DNA of 64,000 nucleotides. Source: CAYSTL01 sp964516805 (lineage in GTDB: Archaea > Thermoplasmatota > Thermoplasmata > Halarchaeoplasmatales > Halarchaeoplasmataceae). Below, in pieces: positions 25,089-33,793 of this stretch. The stretch spans positions 1-64,000 of the forward strand of contig CAZEXI010000002.1 of NCBI GenBank assembly GCA_964516805.1. The letters are read 5' to 3'. Made by a program: the position numbers and the translations under genes. Below the pieces are notes generated by a model. The model saw only the letters and a list, made by a program, of their open reading frames with translations, searched no databases and was not told where the DNA came from. Each line of letters starts with the position of its first letter. Position 1 is the stretch's first letter.

Positions 25089-25211
25089 ATGAACAAAAGA
25101 AAATTTTATATATCCTATTTTCATCGTTCACATTGGCAATGTTTTTCTGTTTCCAGCCGGTCAAGCCAGGAAACAGCTGAAAGGTGTAAAAATGGTCAAA
25201 GAGCTGCATAA
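25089..25211 (+). other. Possible leader ORF overlapping the symporter partner gene
   Basis: An ATG at 25089, preceded by GGGGGAAG at 25078-25085, opens a 40-codon frame that ends at 25211, inside the next gene in another frame. The peptide is Ser-, Arg- and Gln-rich with no known motif. Translation through it would melt the hairpin at 25147-25176. It could be a regulatory upstream ORF or chance. Confidence 0.25.
25147..25176 (+). promoter_or_regulatory. Leader hairpin before symporter operon
   Basis: CTGTTTCC at 25147-25154 and GGAAACAG at 25169-25176 form a perfect 8-bp stem with a 14-base loop. A TATA-like TTTTATATATCC ends about 33 bases earlier, so the hairpin would be in the 5' leader. 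It ends 15 bases before ATG 25192, just upstream of the GGTG ribosome site. Confidence 0.45.
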
Positions 25212-25413
25212 CTGGCTTGAAAATAGCAGGGTATTATGGTTAACTGTATTTGGTATATTGTTCGTGCTATCGATGGATTTTTGGAACTGGGAAATTAGTA
25301 AAATATACTTCAATTTTTTACCAATTTGGATAATCCGATTGATCATACTGCAGTTATTACTAGCTGTAGCTATCTATGTCTTTAGTAAGACATACTGGGG
25401 TGAGGAAAGATGA
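25192..25413 (+). CDS. Small membrane partner of sodium:solute symporter
   Basis: The 73-residue protein has two hydrophobic helices, at about 14-32 and 41-62, a Trp-rich middle (DFWNWEISKIYFNFLPIW) and a polar end YWGEER. It overlaps the following symporter by ATGA, which implies translational coupling. Small two-helix proteins such as YhdT (DUF997), DUF3311 or DUF4212 are commonly encoded beside SSS-family transporters, and this fits that pattern, although I cannot assign it to one of them. The AAGGTG ribosome site is six bases before the ATG, below a leader hairpin. Confidence 0.65.
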   Translation: MVKELHNWLENSRVLWLTVFGILFVLSMDFWNWEISKIYFNFLPIWIIRLIILQLLLAVAIYVFSKTYWGEER

Positions 25414-26831
25414 GTACTACATTGATAGTTATGACAATAATCACAGTCTATCTCTTGATCACTCTTTTATTGGGTATCTATGGTTACAAGCTATCGAAAA
25501 AATCAGTGGCTGATTACTTCCTAGCTGATAGAAAGATCGGTACTTTTGTTCTATTTTTTACTTTAGCCTCCACTAATTTCAGTGCTTTCACTTTTTTAGG
25601 ATTTTCTGGAAGTGCCTATCGCATGGGTTATTCATTTTATGGTGTTATGGCTTTTGGTACATCCTTCATGGCTCTTTCATTCTACATAATCGGTAGAAAG
25701 ATCAGGAAATTGGGTATCGAAAAAGATTACGTAACGCCACCAGAATTGATCGGTAAAGAGACAAACAGTACATCTCTTCGACTCCTTTTTATGTCAGTTA
25801 TGGTAGTATTTACACTTCCGTATCTTGCAGTACAGCCAATGAGTGCAGGATACGTACTCAGCGCTTTGACTGGAGGTGCAATACCTTATTTCTGGGGTGC
25901 AGTTTTCCTGACTGCTTTTATTATAATATACGTTTTTCTTGGTGGAATGAGAACGATAGCCTGGACAGATGTTCTACAGGGTCTTATGATGATCTCATTC
26001 CTACTTATTGCTGTTGTTGTCATTGCATCTAGCCTTGGAGGTCTTGGACAAGCTCACGCACAGGCAAAAGCTGTCGATCCAAACCTGTTTGTAAGAGAGG
26101 GGGCGATAACTATTCAAACTTGGTTCAGTTTCACCGTGTTATGGTCTTTATGTGATCCAATGTTTCCACAGCTTTTCCAACGCTTCTTCATTCCAAAAAG
26201 CGATAAAGGTCTCAAGAGGGCATCAATTTTTTACCCAATCGTTATCTCCCTAGTATTCTTACTACCAGTAATTATCGGTGTGATGGGAAGAGGAGCTATG
26301 CCTGGACTATCTGTTCAAGAGGCAGACAGTATTCTTCCCATGATGCTGGATAAGTACTCTCCTGCGTGGCTTTCTGCACTTATAATGAGCGGTGGGTTCG
26401 CTGCCTTCATGTCCACAGCCGACAGTCAGCTACTTACACTTAGTTCTATGTTCACACGAGATGTATTTCATAAGTTCATCCCACATAAAACCAAGAAGGC
26501 AGATTACTCTATGGGACATGTGATGGTAGTAGTACTAGCTTTTATTGGTTTGGCATTAGCTTATGACCCTCCTGCATCGATATTCACCATAGTCACATGG
26601 GCATTCACCGGTCTTGCCATATTATATCCTGTGACTCTATCTGTATTGTATTTTGACGTTGATCCAAAAGCATGTATAATTTCAATACTCACAGGTCTTT
26701 TAATGCTTGTTTCCTATCATTACGAGTTACTACCAACCTTTGGTTTCCTTCCAGCGATGCCGATAATAGCAGTTTCCTCTACAGCGCTTCTCCTCAGTAA
26801 TTTCCTATTAAAAAGATTGATTTCCCAATAA
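25410..26831 (+). CDS. Sodium:solute symporter (SSS family)
   Basis: The 473-residue protein is a 13-helix LeuT-fold symporter of the SSS family (PanF/PutP type). The family signature includes the N-terminal YKLSKKSVADYFLADRKIG, the substrate/Na region TNFSAFTFLGFSGSAYRMGY near residue 53, and the helix-5 segment GGMRTIAWTDVLQGLMM near 178. ADSQLLTLSSMFTRDVF near 333 holds the Ser/Thr cluster typical of the Na2 site. It imports an organic solute with sodium; pantothenate, proline or a carboxylate are all possible. It forms an operon with the small partner that overlaps its start by four bases. Confidence 0.9.
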   Translation: MSTTLIVMTIITVYLLITLLLGIYGYKLSKKSVADYFLADRKIGTFVLFFTLASTNFSAFTFLGFSGSAYRMGYSFYGVMAFGTSFMALSFYIIGRKIRKLGIEKDYVTPPELIGKETNSTSLRLLFMSVMVVFTLPYLAVQPMSAGYVLSALTGGAIPYFWGAVFLTAFIIIYVFLGGMRTIAWTDVLQGLMMISFLLIAVVVIASSLGGLGQAHAQAKAVDPNLFVREGAITIQTWFSFTVLWSLCDPMFPQLFQRFFIPKSDKGLKRASIFYPIVISLVFLLPVIIGVMGRGAMPGLSVQEADSILPMMLDKYSPAWLSALIMSGGFAAFMSTADSQLLTLSSMFTRDVFHKFIPHKTKKADYSMGHVMVVVLAFIGLALAYDPPASIFTIVTWAFTGLAILYPVTLSVLYFDVDPKACIISILTGLLMLVSYHYELLPTFGFLPAMPIIAVSSTALLLSNFLLKRLISQ

Positions 26832-26873
26832 ATATTACAAAACGTTTTATACATTAAAAAATTACCGAAGTAA

Positions 26874-27659
26874 ATGATCCCTCTGATATATCAGATCGTC
26901 ATACCATTCGTTCTCTCAGCTATCATAGTTGTCGGTATCAGCATCATCGCTGAAAAATTCGGTACAAAGCTGGGAGGAATAATTGGTACTTTACCATCTA
27001 CGATTGTTATCGCATTTATTTTTATCTCGTTAAATAAAGGTACTTCTTTTGCTTCAGATTCAGCTTCTGTCGTACCGGCAGAGATGGGTATAAATATAAT
27101 ATTTTTATTCATGTTCGCTGTCCTGGCAGATAAAAAACTACATATAACTCTATTCAGTACTTTAGGTGTATGGTCAGTTCTATCAATTTTGCTTTATATC
27201 TTCGATTTTAACAACATCTACATCTCCATCATAATTTACCTATCTATGATGATTCTGGCTCTTCTTGTACTCGAAAAGGTTATCAAAGTCAAGTCAGTTG
27301 AAAAGAAAGAGGTAGAATACACTAAAAGAAAGATTTTGTTTAGAGGCGTTCTCGCTGGTATTGTTATCGCAGTTGCAGTCACTTTATCTAATATAGGTTC
27401 GGTATTGAGTGGAATATTTTCTGTATTTCCAGCTATCTTCCTATCTACTATGCTGATTTTTACAAAAGAACATGGTCCTAAATTCGTCGGTGGTATAGCC
27501 AAGTCGATGATATTTGGGACACCTACCGTAGTCAGCTATGCAATAGCTCTTCATTTTCTTTATCCTGAATTTGGAATGGTGATAGGGACTGTGCTTTCTT
27601 ATATAATCTCATTAGGGGTTGTCACTGTACTGCTTAAATCTAGATACAATCTAAATTGA
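26874..27659 (+). CDS. Multi-pass membrane protein with internal repeat, unknown
   Basis: The 261-residue protein has about eight hydrophobic helices. A Gly/Pro-rich signature occurs in each half: GGIIGTLPSTIVIAFIFI near residue 34 and SGIFSVFPAIFLSTMLIF near 181, suggesting an inverted or tandem repeat typical of transporters. A charged loop (VKSVEKKEVEYTKRK) separates the halves. It resembles DUF3147-like archaeal membrane proteins, but this is a weak resemblance. It starts at ATG 26874 with a TATA-like box 25-30 bases upstream and probably has a promoter separate from the symporter. Confidence 0.65.
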   Translation: MIPLIYQIVIPFVLSAIIVVGISIIAEKFGTKLGGIIGTLPSTIVIAFIFISLNKGTSFASDSASVVPAEMGINIIFLFMFAVLADKKLHITLFSTLGVWSVLSILLYIFDFNNIYISIIIYLSMMILALLVLEKVIKVKSVEKKEVEYTKRKILFRGVLAGIVIAVAVTLSNIGSVLSGIFSVFPAIFLSTMLIFTKEHGPKFVGGIAKSMIFGTPTVVSYAIALHFLYPEFGMVIGTVLSYIISLGVVTVLLKSRYNLN

Positions 27660-27733
27660 GCTCGTGATATAGATTGTAAATATTTTTATACTACAGCGGA
27701 ACTCCATACCCAACTTAAAGTGAGGTTTGAACC

Positions 27734-29521
27734 ATGGCATCAATTTCTGTAAATGAGAAGTTAGAAAAACTTAGAGATTTAATGGATGATAACGGTTTAT
27801 CGGCATATATAATACCAACTTCTGACCCACATAACAGTGAATACGTTCCTGAACGTTATAAGGGTAGAAAATGGATATCTGGATTCACAGGTTCTGCTGG
27901 TACCGTAGTCGTAACTAAAAATGAATCAGGATTATGGACAGACGGTAGATATTTCATTCAAGCTGAGAACGAATTGGAAGGTACTGAGATAGAGTTATTC
28001 AAGATGGGAAAAGAAGATGTTCCTTCGTACAAAGAGTGGCTGGGAGATAACATAAAAGAAGGAGAGAAGATCGGTTTCAACGGCAAACTGTTTACGATCG
28101 ATACAGTAAGAGATATGGAAGATGAGCTCAAGGATGATGTAGAACTGGTGACAGATATAGATCTTATAGATAAGATATGGAAAGATAGACCAGAAGTACC
28201 TAAAAATGACATTTTCATACATGAGGTGAAATATGCTGGTAAAAGTAGAGAAGAGAAGATCGAAGACATCCGTGAAGAGATGGACGATTTAGGTGGGGAT
28301 ATTTTTCTGATAACTAAATTGGATGAAGTGGCCTGGACCTTTAACATAAGAGGTGATGATGTAGAATATAATCCAGTAGCGGTAGCTTATGGTCTTATCT
28401 CGAAAGAAGGTTCGCACCTTTTCATAGATGATGATAAGATAGATGATTTTGTTGAAAAAAAACTAGAAGACGATGAAATAATATTACATGATTATGAAGA
28501 AATCGATGAGTTTGTAAAGGGTCTGAATGGAGATAAAAAAGTTATCTTAGATCACAAAAATACAAACAAATGGCTTTTCGATTCTATCCCAGAAGATTGT
28601 AAGAAGATAGAAGAAAATCCAAGTATAACACAAGATCTGAAAGCAGTGAAGAATGATACTGAAATAGAACATTACAAGAAATGTCAGATCAGAGACGGTG
28701 TAGCCATGGTAAAATTCCTCCACTGGCTGGAAGAAAATGTTGGAGATAGTGATATTACTGAGATCACTACAGAAAACAAGGTAGAGCAATTCCGTGCACA
28801 AGACGATAGATTTGTAGGTCCAAGCTTCGATCCCATCGCTGCTTATAAAGAACACGCAGCCATGATGCACTATTCTGCTGACGAAGAATCAGATTATGAA
28901 TTGGAAAAAGAAGATTTCTATCTTTTAGATTCTGGAGGACAGTATTTTGATGGCACTACTGATATCACTAGGACAGTTACTCTTGGAGATATAACAGAAA
29001 AACAGAAAAGAGATTTTACACTTGTACTTAAAGGTCACATAAATCTAGCTACAGCTAAGTTCTTAAAAGGTTCAAGAGGTGCCAATATCGATGTGCTTGC
29101 CAGAAAACCTATGTGGGACAACCATATAGATTACAAATGTGGAACTGGACATGGTGTAGGTTTCTTTTTGAATGTTCATGAAGGCCCTCAAAACATATCT
29201 AATAACGTTCATGACGTTAAGCTGAAAGAAGGCATGATCGTAACAAATGAACCCGGTATCTACAGAAAAGACGAGTGGGGAATAAGGACTGAAAATACTC
29301 TTCTGGTCGTAAAAGATGATGAGACTGAGTTTGGAGAGTTCTTAAAATTTGAAACGATATCTCTCTGTCCGATAGACTTGGATGCTGTAGATGCATCGAT
29401 GTTGACTGAAGAAGAAAAAGAATGGCTGAACAAATATCACGAAGAGGTTTACGAAAAGTTGTCACCGCATCTAGACGATGAGTTAGACGAATGGTTAAAA
29501 AAGAAAACAAAGAAAATCTAA
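27734..29521 (+). CDS. pepP: Xaa-Pro aminopeptidase P (three-domain type)
   Basis: This 595-residue metallopeptidase of family M24 releases N-terminal residues before proline. It has two creatinase-like N-terminal domains (first starting KLRDLMDDNGLSAYIIPTSD; second near residue 165) and a pita-bread catalytic domain from ~300. Metal ligands are visible as the two Asp in LLDSGGQYFDGTTDITRT near 398 and 409, His in GTGHGVGFFLNVHEGP near 471, Glu in TNEPGIY near 505, and Glu in IRTEN near 518. The three-domain length resembles eukaryotic APP1 and some bacterial enzymes, rather than the shorter usual archaeal PepQ. A GAGG ribosome site precedes ATG 27734. Confidence 0.93.
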   Translation: MASISVNEKLEKLRDLMDDNGLSAYIIPTSDPHNSEYVPERYKGRKWISGFTGSAGTVVVTKNESGLWTDGRYFIQAENELEGTEIELFKMGKEDVPSYKEWLGDNIKEGEKIGFNGKLFTIDTVRDMEDELKDDVELVTDIDLIDKIWKDRPEVPKNDIFIHEVKYAGKSREEKIEDIREEMDDLGGDIFLITKLDEVAWTFNIRGDDVEYNPVAVAYGLISKEGSHLFIDDDKIDDFVEKKLEDDEIILHDYEEIDEFVKGLNGDKKVILDHKNTNKWLFDSIPEDCKKIEENPSITQDLKAVKNDTEIEHYKKCQIRDGVAMVKFLHWLEENVGDSDITEITTENKVEQFRAQDDRFVGPSFDPIAAYKEHAAMMHYSADEESDYELEKEDFYLLDSGGQYFDGTTDITRTVTLGDITEKQKRDFTLVLKGHINLATAKFLKGSRGANIDVLARKPMWDNHIDYKCGTGHGVGFFLNVHEGPQNISNNVHDVKLKEGMIVTNEPGIYRKDEWGIRTENTLLVVKDDETEFGEFLKFETISLCPIDLDAVDASMLTEEEKEWLNKYHEEVYEKLSPHLDDELDEWLKKKTKKI

Positions 29522-29529
29522 AACCATAA

Positions 29530-29545
29530 TTTTTTTTATTTTTTT
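29530..29545 (+). terminator. T-rich terminator after aminopeptidase
   Basis: T8-A-T7-type tract nine bases after the aminopeptidase stop. Archaeal RNA polymerase ends at such T-tracts without a hairpin. Confidence 0.5.
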
Positions 29546-29566
29546 ACTTAAAGACCTTAGTGTATC

Positions 29567-30199
29567 TCAGAATAATTCATAATCTTCTTTGTACGATCCG
29601 TCTTTTACTCTACCTATAACTAATTTGTATTCTTTCTTCATTCTTTTGTATTGAAGAAGAAAAACAATAGAAAAAAATAATAGCCATACTAAAATATATA
29701 CAATATTTACATATTCAAAATAAGTAGCAAAAAGGTATAGATATATTCCTATTAAAATCAATGAAGAAATAAACATTATTTTTATTGTCTTTTTTGGACC
29801 ATACCTTAATAATAATTTTGCATTTAATGTATAATTCGGTATTAAAAAATCTTTTAGATTTAATCTGTGGTTATCTTTTACCTTATCAATAACCAACGCC
29901 ATATTGTTTATTCTATTTTCTTTAATATCTTTTCTATAATATATCATAATTGAAAGCAATATTAAAAATCCGATCACATATAAGAAGCAGAACCATCCTG
30001 AGAAAAGATCAAAATAAGCTACGATAAAGAAGGAACATCCAAACAAAGCAAATCCAAATAACATCTTCAGATTTAATGAATAATCTTTTCCTCTTCTTTT
30101 CATTAATAAATAACCATATACTATATTCCCTATAACTAGATAAATAAAGGCAATTATAAAGATGCTTAGTATCACTAATTTAGCGTTTATGTAAATCAT
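29567..30199 (-). CDS. Membrane protein with five predicted helices, unknown
   Basis: The 210-residue protein has hydrophobic segments near residues 8-33, 46-66, 68-88, 138-158 and 163-185. Between the third and fourth is a cytoplasmic-type stretch (RKDIKENRINNMALVIDKVK). The C-terminus is basic and Tyr-rich (KRMKKEYKLVIG). No motif for catalysis or ligand binding is visible. It faces the aminopeptidase convergently and is followed upstream by the intergenic stretch containing the IS200/IS605-like remnant. Function is unknown. Confidence 0.55.
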   Translation of the reverse strand: MIYINAKLVILSIFIIAFIYLVIGNIVYGYLLMKRRGKDYSLNLKMLFGFALFGCSFFIVAYFDLFSGWFCFLYVIGFLILLSIMIYYRKDIKENRINNMALVIDKVKDNHRLNLKDFLIPNYTLNAKLLLRYGPKKTIKIMFISSLILIGIYLYLFATYFEYVNIVYILVWLLFFSIVFLLQYKRMKKEYKLVIGRVKDGSYKEDYELF

Positions 30200-30319
30200 T
30201 TAGCTATGTAATGAATTGCTTTTATTTAATTTTAAACAAAGTAGAAACCCTTTAAATAAATATACCTTATTTTATCAATATTTTTAATACGTATTAATAA
30301 AAAGATTCACATAGACACG

Positions 30320-30360
30320 AGTTAGAATGCCTCCGACTTTAGGGAAGGATGTATGTCAAT
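30320..30360. mobile_element. IS200/IS605-type end remnant (no transposase)
   Basis: The gap 30200-30546 has no ORF. It holds GAATGCCTCCGACTTTAGG followed by GAAGGATG and GTCAA; on the other strand this reads TTGAC, CCTTCCCTAAAG and GGAGGCATTC, the signature of the right end and guide-RNA tail of IS200/IS605/IS1341 elements. CCTCC (30330-30334) and GGAAGG (30343-30348) form the terminal hairpin with an ACTTTA-type loop. No tnpA or tnpB frame remains nearby, so it is a scar or a non-autonomous derivative. Confidence 0.5.
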
Positions 30361-30546
30361 GATGAAATCACAATCAAAAATTCTTTGCATCTCACCTAAC
30401 TGTCTGGGTACAACTAAAAAATGCTAGCTTATATTGGTCACTGTCAAGCGATATGCATCTAAAAGATTTCTACAAAACTTTTTCTCTTTTTTAAAACTAG
30501 ATAAACATAAATACATGATTTACTTGAACTATACTTGGTGAGATTT

Positions 30547-30924
30547 ATGAATATCAAAAAATATGCTTCAATTTACTCAATGTTTATCGGCATATCGATG
30601 ATTGTGATGTGGACCATGTTTTATATCAATGGCCAGATCCCTGAACTGAGTTCTGAACCGATACAGATAGGTATGCATCTTACAGCAGAATTTACAACTG
30701 CAGTGATGATGATCATAGGTGGTATTGGCCTATTAAATAATTGGAGTAAAGCTATCTATATATTTCAATTCTCTATGGGGATGCTTATCTACACACTAAT
30801 CCAGAGCCCAGGATACTTTGCACAACAGGGATATCTCAGTTTTATGGGTATGTTTGGTATTTTCATGTTATTAGCTTTAATTTTCTTGATCTATTCCTTC
30901 AAAAATACGGATGATTTCTTATGA
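30547..30924 (+). CDS. Small four-helix membrane protein, unknown
   Basis: The 125-residue protein starts at ATG 30547, six to ten bases after a GGTGAG ribosome site; a TTG at 30535 opens the same frame but is less likely. Four hydrophobic helices occur near residues 8-25, 42-63, 68-85 and 98-118, with Met-rich sequences (MMIIGGIGLL, FMGMFGIFML). It resembles short archaeal and bacterial membrane proteins of the DoxX-like size class, without a shared signature that I can name. It converges on the phosphodiesterase-type gene three bases downstream. Confidence 0.6.
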   Translation: MNIKKYASIYSMFIGISMIVMWTMFYINGQIPELSSEPIQIGMHLTAEFTTAVMMIIGGIGLLNNWSKAIYIFQFSMGMLIYTLIQSPGYFAQQGYLSFMGMFGIFMLLALIFLIYSFKNTDDFL

Positions 30925-30926
30925 AC

Positions 30927-32081
30927 TCATGATAAATCCACAATCGATAGCGGAACGTACATCTCTTTCGATGAAAGACCACCGTGGTTTCCTATCATAA
31001 AACGGTCATCCTCATTTGGAAGAGTATCATACATTATATGGTTATCTTTCATTATTAGAATATAATCCCCTATTCTATCCATCAACTTTTGATTTGGTTC
31101 AAACAATCCAAAATAATTATCCTGGACTAAATCTTCACTTTTATAGAGATGACAGTAATCGCTCAATTCATCTTCATAGTAATTGGTGAATTTGTCATCT
31201 TTATTTGGATGGACATAGCAGAATAGAGATCTGTAATCACCGCATAATGGTAACGTCAAGCAATCAGCGAAGTCAGGATGGTCCTCTAACCTGATAGCTT
31301 TCTCTTCAGTAGAATCGATGAAACCATGGTCAGCAGTGATCAATAGAGTTGTATCAGTATCTTTTATGTTCTCCACAAATTCTTTGATATTCCTATCGAT
31401 TCTCAGCAATTCCATCCATGAATCCACGCTTTTATGCCCGTTTTCATGAGATGCTCTATCATAGTTGTTCCAGTATCCATAGATATACTTTCTTTCTTCG
31501 TTGTTTTTGATAATAGATTCAATCTTATCTAGTAAACCTCTCGTCTTATCATAACCACTCACTTCTATATTGGAGGTATAAAAATCATTGAAAACTGAAT
31601 CTTTAATCTTATTATTAGTAATAAAATGCTTTTCCTCATCAATTTTTTTAACCAAAGATACATCAGATAATATAGAATTTACATCCACATCTGCCTCATC
31701 AAATACCTGCTCGCCATATCTTGGTTTAAATGGTAAAATGGTGGAAACAACCCCGATCTCTTTCAAATATGTGTACCAACCGGTTACTCCGTGCTGTTGT
31801 GGAGGTAAACCTGTCATGAAAGTAGGAATGGCGGACGCTGTCGAAGAAGGAAAAACTGAAGTCAATTTTCTTTCTAGATTTTTATACAGAAAAGTATTTT
31901 TTCCTTTTTCTTTCAGATATTCATATCCTATACCGTCCAAAACCAGAAGGACTACATTCTTCTTATCTGATAAAGATCCAAAACAAGATAATCTATCATA
32001 TGGACTCTTTACGCAAAAAGATTCTATGACCGAACTCATCAGATTTGTGATATTTCCATCTTCATAATCAGGTAAAGTCAT
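30927..32081 (-). CDS. Alkaline-phosphatase superfamily phosphodiesterase/nucleotide pyrophosphatase
   Basis: The 384-residue protein is a type I phosphodiesterase/nucleotide pyrophosphatase-like member. Two-metal ligands and nucleophile are visible: VVLLVLDGIGYEYL with the first Asp near residue 55, FPSSTASAIPTFMTGLPP with the Ser/Thr nucleophile near 97, NYDRASHENG with Asp and His near 210, TADHGF near 250 and GNHGG near 368. There is no signal peptide, so it acts in the cytoplasm. Substrates of the family include nucleotide diesters, phosphonates and cofactor-independent phosphoglycerate; the exact one is undetermined. Promoter and start are at 32081. Confidence 0.85.
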   Translation of the reverse strand: MTLPDYEDGNITNLMSSVIESFCVKSPYDRLSCFGSLSDKKNVVLLVLDGIGYEYLKEKGKNTFLYKNLERKLTSVFPSSTASAIPTFMTGLPPQQHGVTGWYTYLKEIGVVSTILPFKPRYGEQVFDEADVDVNSILSDVSLVKKIDEEKHFITNNKIKDSVFNDFYTSNIEVSGYDKTRGLLDKIESIIKNNEERKYIYGYWNNYDRASHENGHKSVDSWMELLRIDRNIKEFVENIKDTDTTLLITADHGFIDSTEEKAIRLEDHPDFADCLTLPLCGDYRSLFCYVHPNKDDKFTNYYEDELSDYCHLYKSEDLVQDNYFGLFEPNQKLMDRIGDYILIMKDNHIMYDTLPNEDDRFMIGNHGGLSSKEMYVPLSIVDLS

Positions 32082-32124
32082 CTTTATAGAATAAAAACAC
32101 TTAATAATAAAATAATTTCCTTTC

Positions 32125-33201
32125 TTAGGTTAGTTTTAAATTGGCTCTCTTAAATCTAGTTTTTATTGCTTTAAATTTTTCTTTTTCATCTAAATTTTTT
32201 TCAACTCTCTTCAAATAATTCATGAAAAAATTATCATCCTGATCAAATAGATATTTAGTTATCTCATCCCAATAGACCATGCTGATCTTATCTCTTACTT
32301 CCTTCAAAAATCCTCCAAAATATTTTGGATAGCAGCTTTCGTTGATATCCTCTGGATACTCTTTGTTGATCAAATCATTGTACTCAACTAGATTCTTACC
32401 GATATATTTTGTAATATAATTGTAATAGGTCATATTATACTCATTAATCACTCTAGGACAAGTAATTACATATCTAAAATCCCATCCTTCATACAAGCTA
32501 TCTTTATGATTAGTTAATAAGTACGCAGATTCTAAACCTTTTATTATCTGATTTACCTTTGGGTACCTAGTAGTACTGGTACTTATATCACTCTCCATCT
32601 TAGATTCAATAAAGATGAATAATTTCTCTGAAGGAAGAATTAAGACTGCATCGAATTTGACCCACCTATTCGTATATTTAAGGTCTAAAAAAGAAAGTTT
32701 TCTAAATGTCTCTCCTCCATGAAATGAACTATTCATCACACTAAATTCGAAAAGGAGGACTGAATCTGTCATATCAAGACCTGTTAAATCCAGGTTTGAT
32801 TCTATCGATTTTTTTAAAAGGTTTTTACTATTTTTTGATCCTTTATACAGCTTTTCTCCACTTCTAAGAGAATCAAAAAAGTTCTTGGACCATCTAGATC
32901 GATCATCTCTAGGTTTCAATTTCAGGTTACCGTTCTGGCTCCAGTCATCTAAATTACCAAAAACAAATAAAGTAAGTGAATTTTCAGAATTTGAATTGTA
33001 AAAACTGTTTTTATGGTCCTTCTTATTCAACAATGATTTTGATCTGTTATCTGTGAGTCCGTAATACAGATTCCAATCTGTTTCCAATTTATCCGAATTA
33101 AGTAACAATCGATGATCTTCTAAAATTCTATCATCCTCTGATGCGTTATTTCTTAGTACACAACCACCACATATTACAAGGATATAAAAAGTAAATACCA
33201 A
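32125..33201 (-). CDS. PD-(D/E)XK nuclease-like protein
   Basis: The 358-residue protein holds a probable PD-(D/E)XK active site: FDAVLILPSEKLFIFIESK, with Asp near residue 190, Glu in ESK near 205 and the catalytic Lys two residues later, followed by the helix containing KVNQIIKGLESAY. The order fits restriction endonuclease-like folds of orphan or defence proteins. A short CxxC (ICGGCVLRNN) occurs at the N-terminus. The start is weak: TTG at 33201, with no in-frame ATG before residue 260 and a stop codon at 33241-33243 bounding the frame. No methyltransferase or helicase partner is adjacent, so a classical restriction system is not supported. Confidence 0.6.
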   Translation of the reverse strand: MVFTFYILVICGGCVLRNNASEDDRILEDHRLLLNSDKLETDWNLYYGLTDNRSKSLLNKKDHKNSFYNSNSENSLTLFVFGNLDDWSQNGNLKLKPRDDRSRWSKNFFDSLRSGEKLYKGSKNSKNLLKKSIESNLDLTGLDMTDSVLLFEFSVMNSSFHGGETFRKLSFLDLKYTNRWVKFDAVLILPSEKLFIFIESKMESDISTSTTRYPKVNQIIKGLESAYLLTNHKDSLYEGWDFRYVITCPRVINEYNMTYYNYITKYIGKNLVEYNDLINKEYPEDINESCYPKYFGGFLKEVRDKISMVYWDEITKYLFDQDDNFFMNYLKRVEKNLDEKEKFKAIKTRFKRANLKLT

Positions 33202-33271
33202 GGGGGAAGTAAAAGTGAATTTAGATGACAGAGTTTTAATCTAGAGTTATAATAAACAATAATAATATAAA

Positions 33272-33338
33272 GGAGGGGCCCTTTTTGTAGAGTGAGGTAG
33301 ACCTTCTTTCTAAAGGTAAAAATGAGGGTCCTCTCCCG
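33272..33338. other. Long imperfect hairpin, possible structured RNA
   Basis: The gap 33202-33549 has no ORF. GGAGGGGCCCTTTTT (33272-33286) pairs with AAAAATGAGGGTCCTCTCC (33318-33336), allowing one bulge, and the loop contains a second small hairpin, ACCTT/AAGGT, at about 33301-33317. A T-tract follows at 33341-33346. TATA-like boxes lie on both sides. It could be a small RNA, a regulatory element for the nuclease gene, or a mobile-element remnant. Confidence 0.45.
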
Positions 33339-33549
33339 TCATTTTTAGCTTATGATATGTAATGAATAATAGCGCTCCTTCTTAGTATATATAAATTTCC
33401 TACAAAAACCATAAACATAACCCTGTTATTATCAATATCGATTTCTAGTAAAAAAATACTCTCATTATTATTCTATATATAGTATTTCAAAATTCATACC
33501 TAAACCTTATATATGGCATCCTAATAGGCTTGTTTGAAAAGGTGAATAT

Positions 33550-33747
33550 ATGGACGAAACACTCTGTTCGGTGGAAATCATAAAAAGCAACGGAAATTTT
33601 AAAGCCAAAGTACAGACTAGTATGGGCAGATATGTCGAATACACGAACTCAGACTTCGAAAATCTATTGGAAAGAGTCTACGAAGACATCCAAGAAGAAA
33701 TCGAATCCGCCATATTTGACCAGCAAATGGAACAGCAGATGATGTAA
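33550..33747 (+). CDS. Small acidic protein, unknown
   Basis: The 65-residue product (MDETLCSVEIIKSNGNFKAK at the start, ending DQQMEQQMM) looks like a short beta hairpin followed by a long acidic helix (FENLLERVYEDIQEEIESAIF). A TATA-like CTTATATATGG lies about 36 bases upstream and AAGGTGA is the ribosome site, so it is a real, probably well-expressed gene. No DNA- or metal-binding motif is visible. It is transcribed toward the convergent regulator at 33794. I do not recognise the family. Confidence 0.65.
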   Translation: MDETLCSVEIIKSNGNFKAKVQTSMGRYVEYTNSDFENLLERVYEDIQEEIESAIFDQQMEQQMM

Positions 33748-33793
33748 AGGCAATCTAAAAAATTAAAAAGAGGAATCACTGCAACAGATACAT

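Noticed and set aside
30200..30546. CRISPR array or full insertion sequence
   Set aside because: No regularly spaced direct repeats and no transposase frame; only the IS605-like end is supported.
32125..33201. Restriction-modification system
   Set aside because: Only the nuclease-like gene is present; no adjacent DNA methyltransferase or specificity protein.
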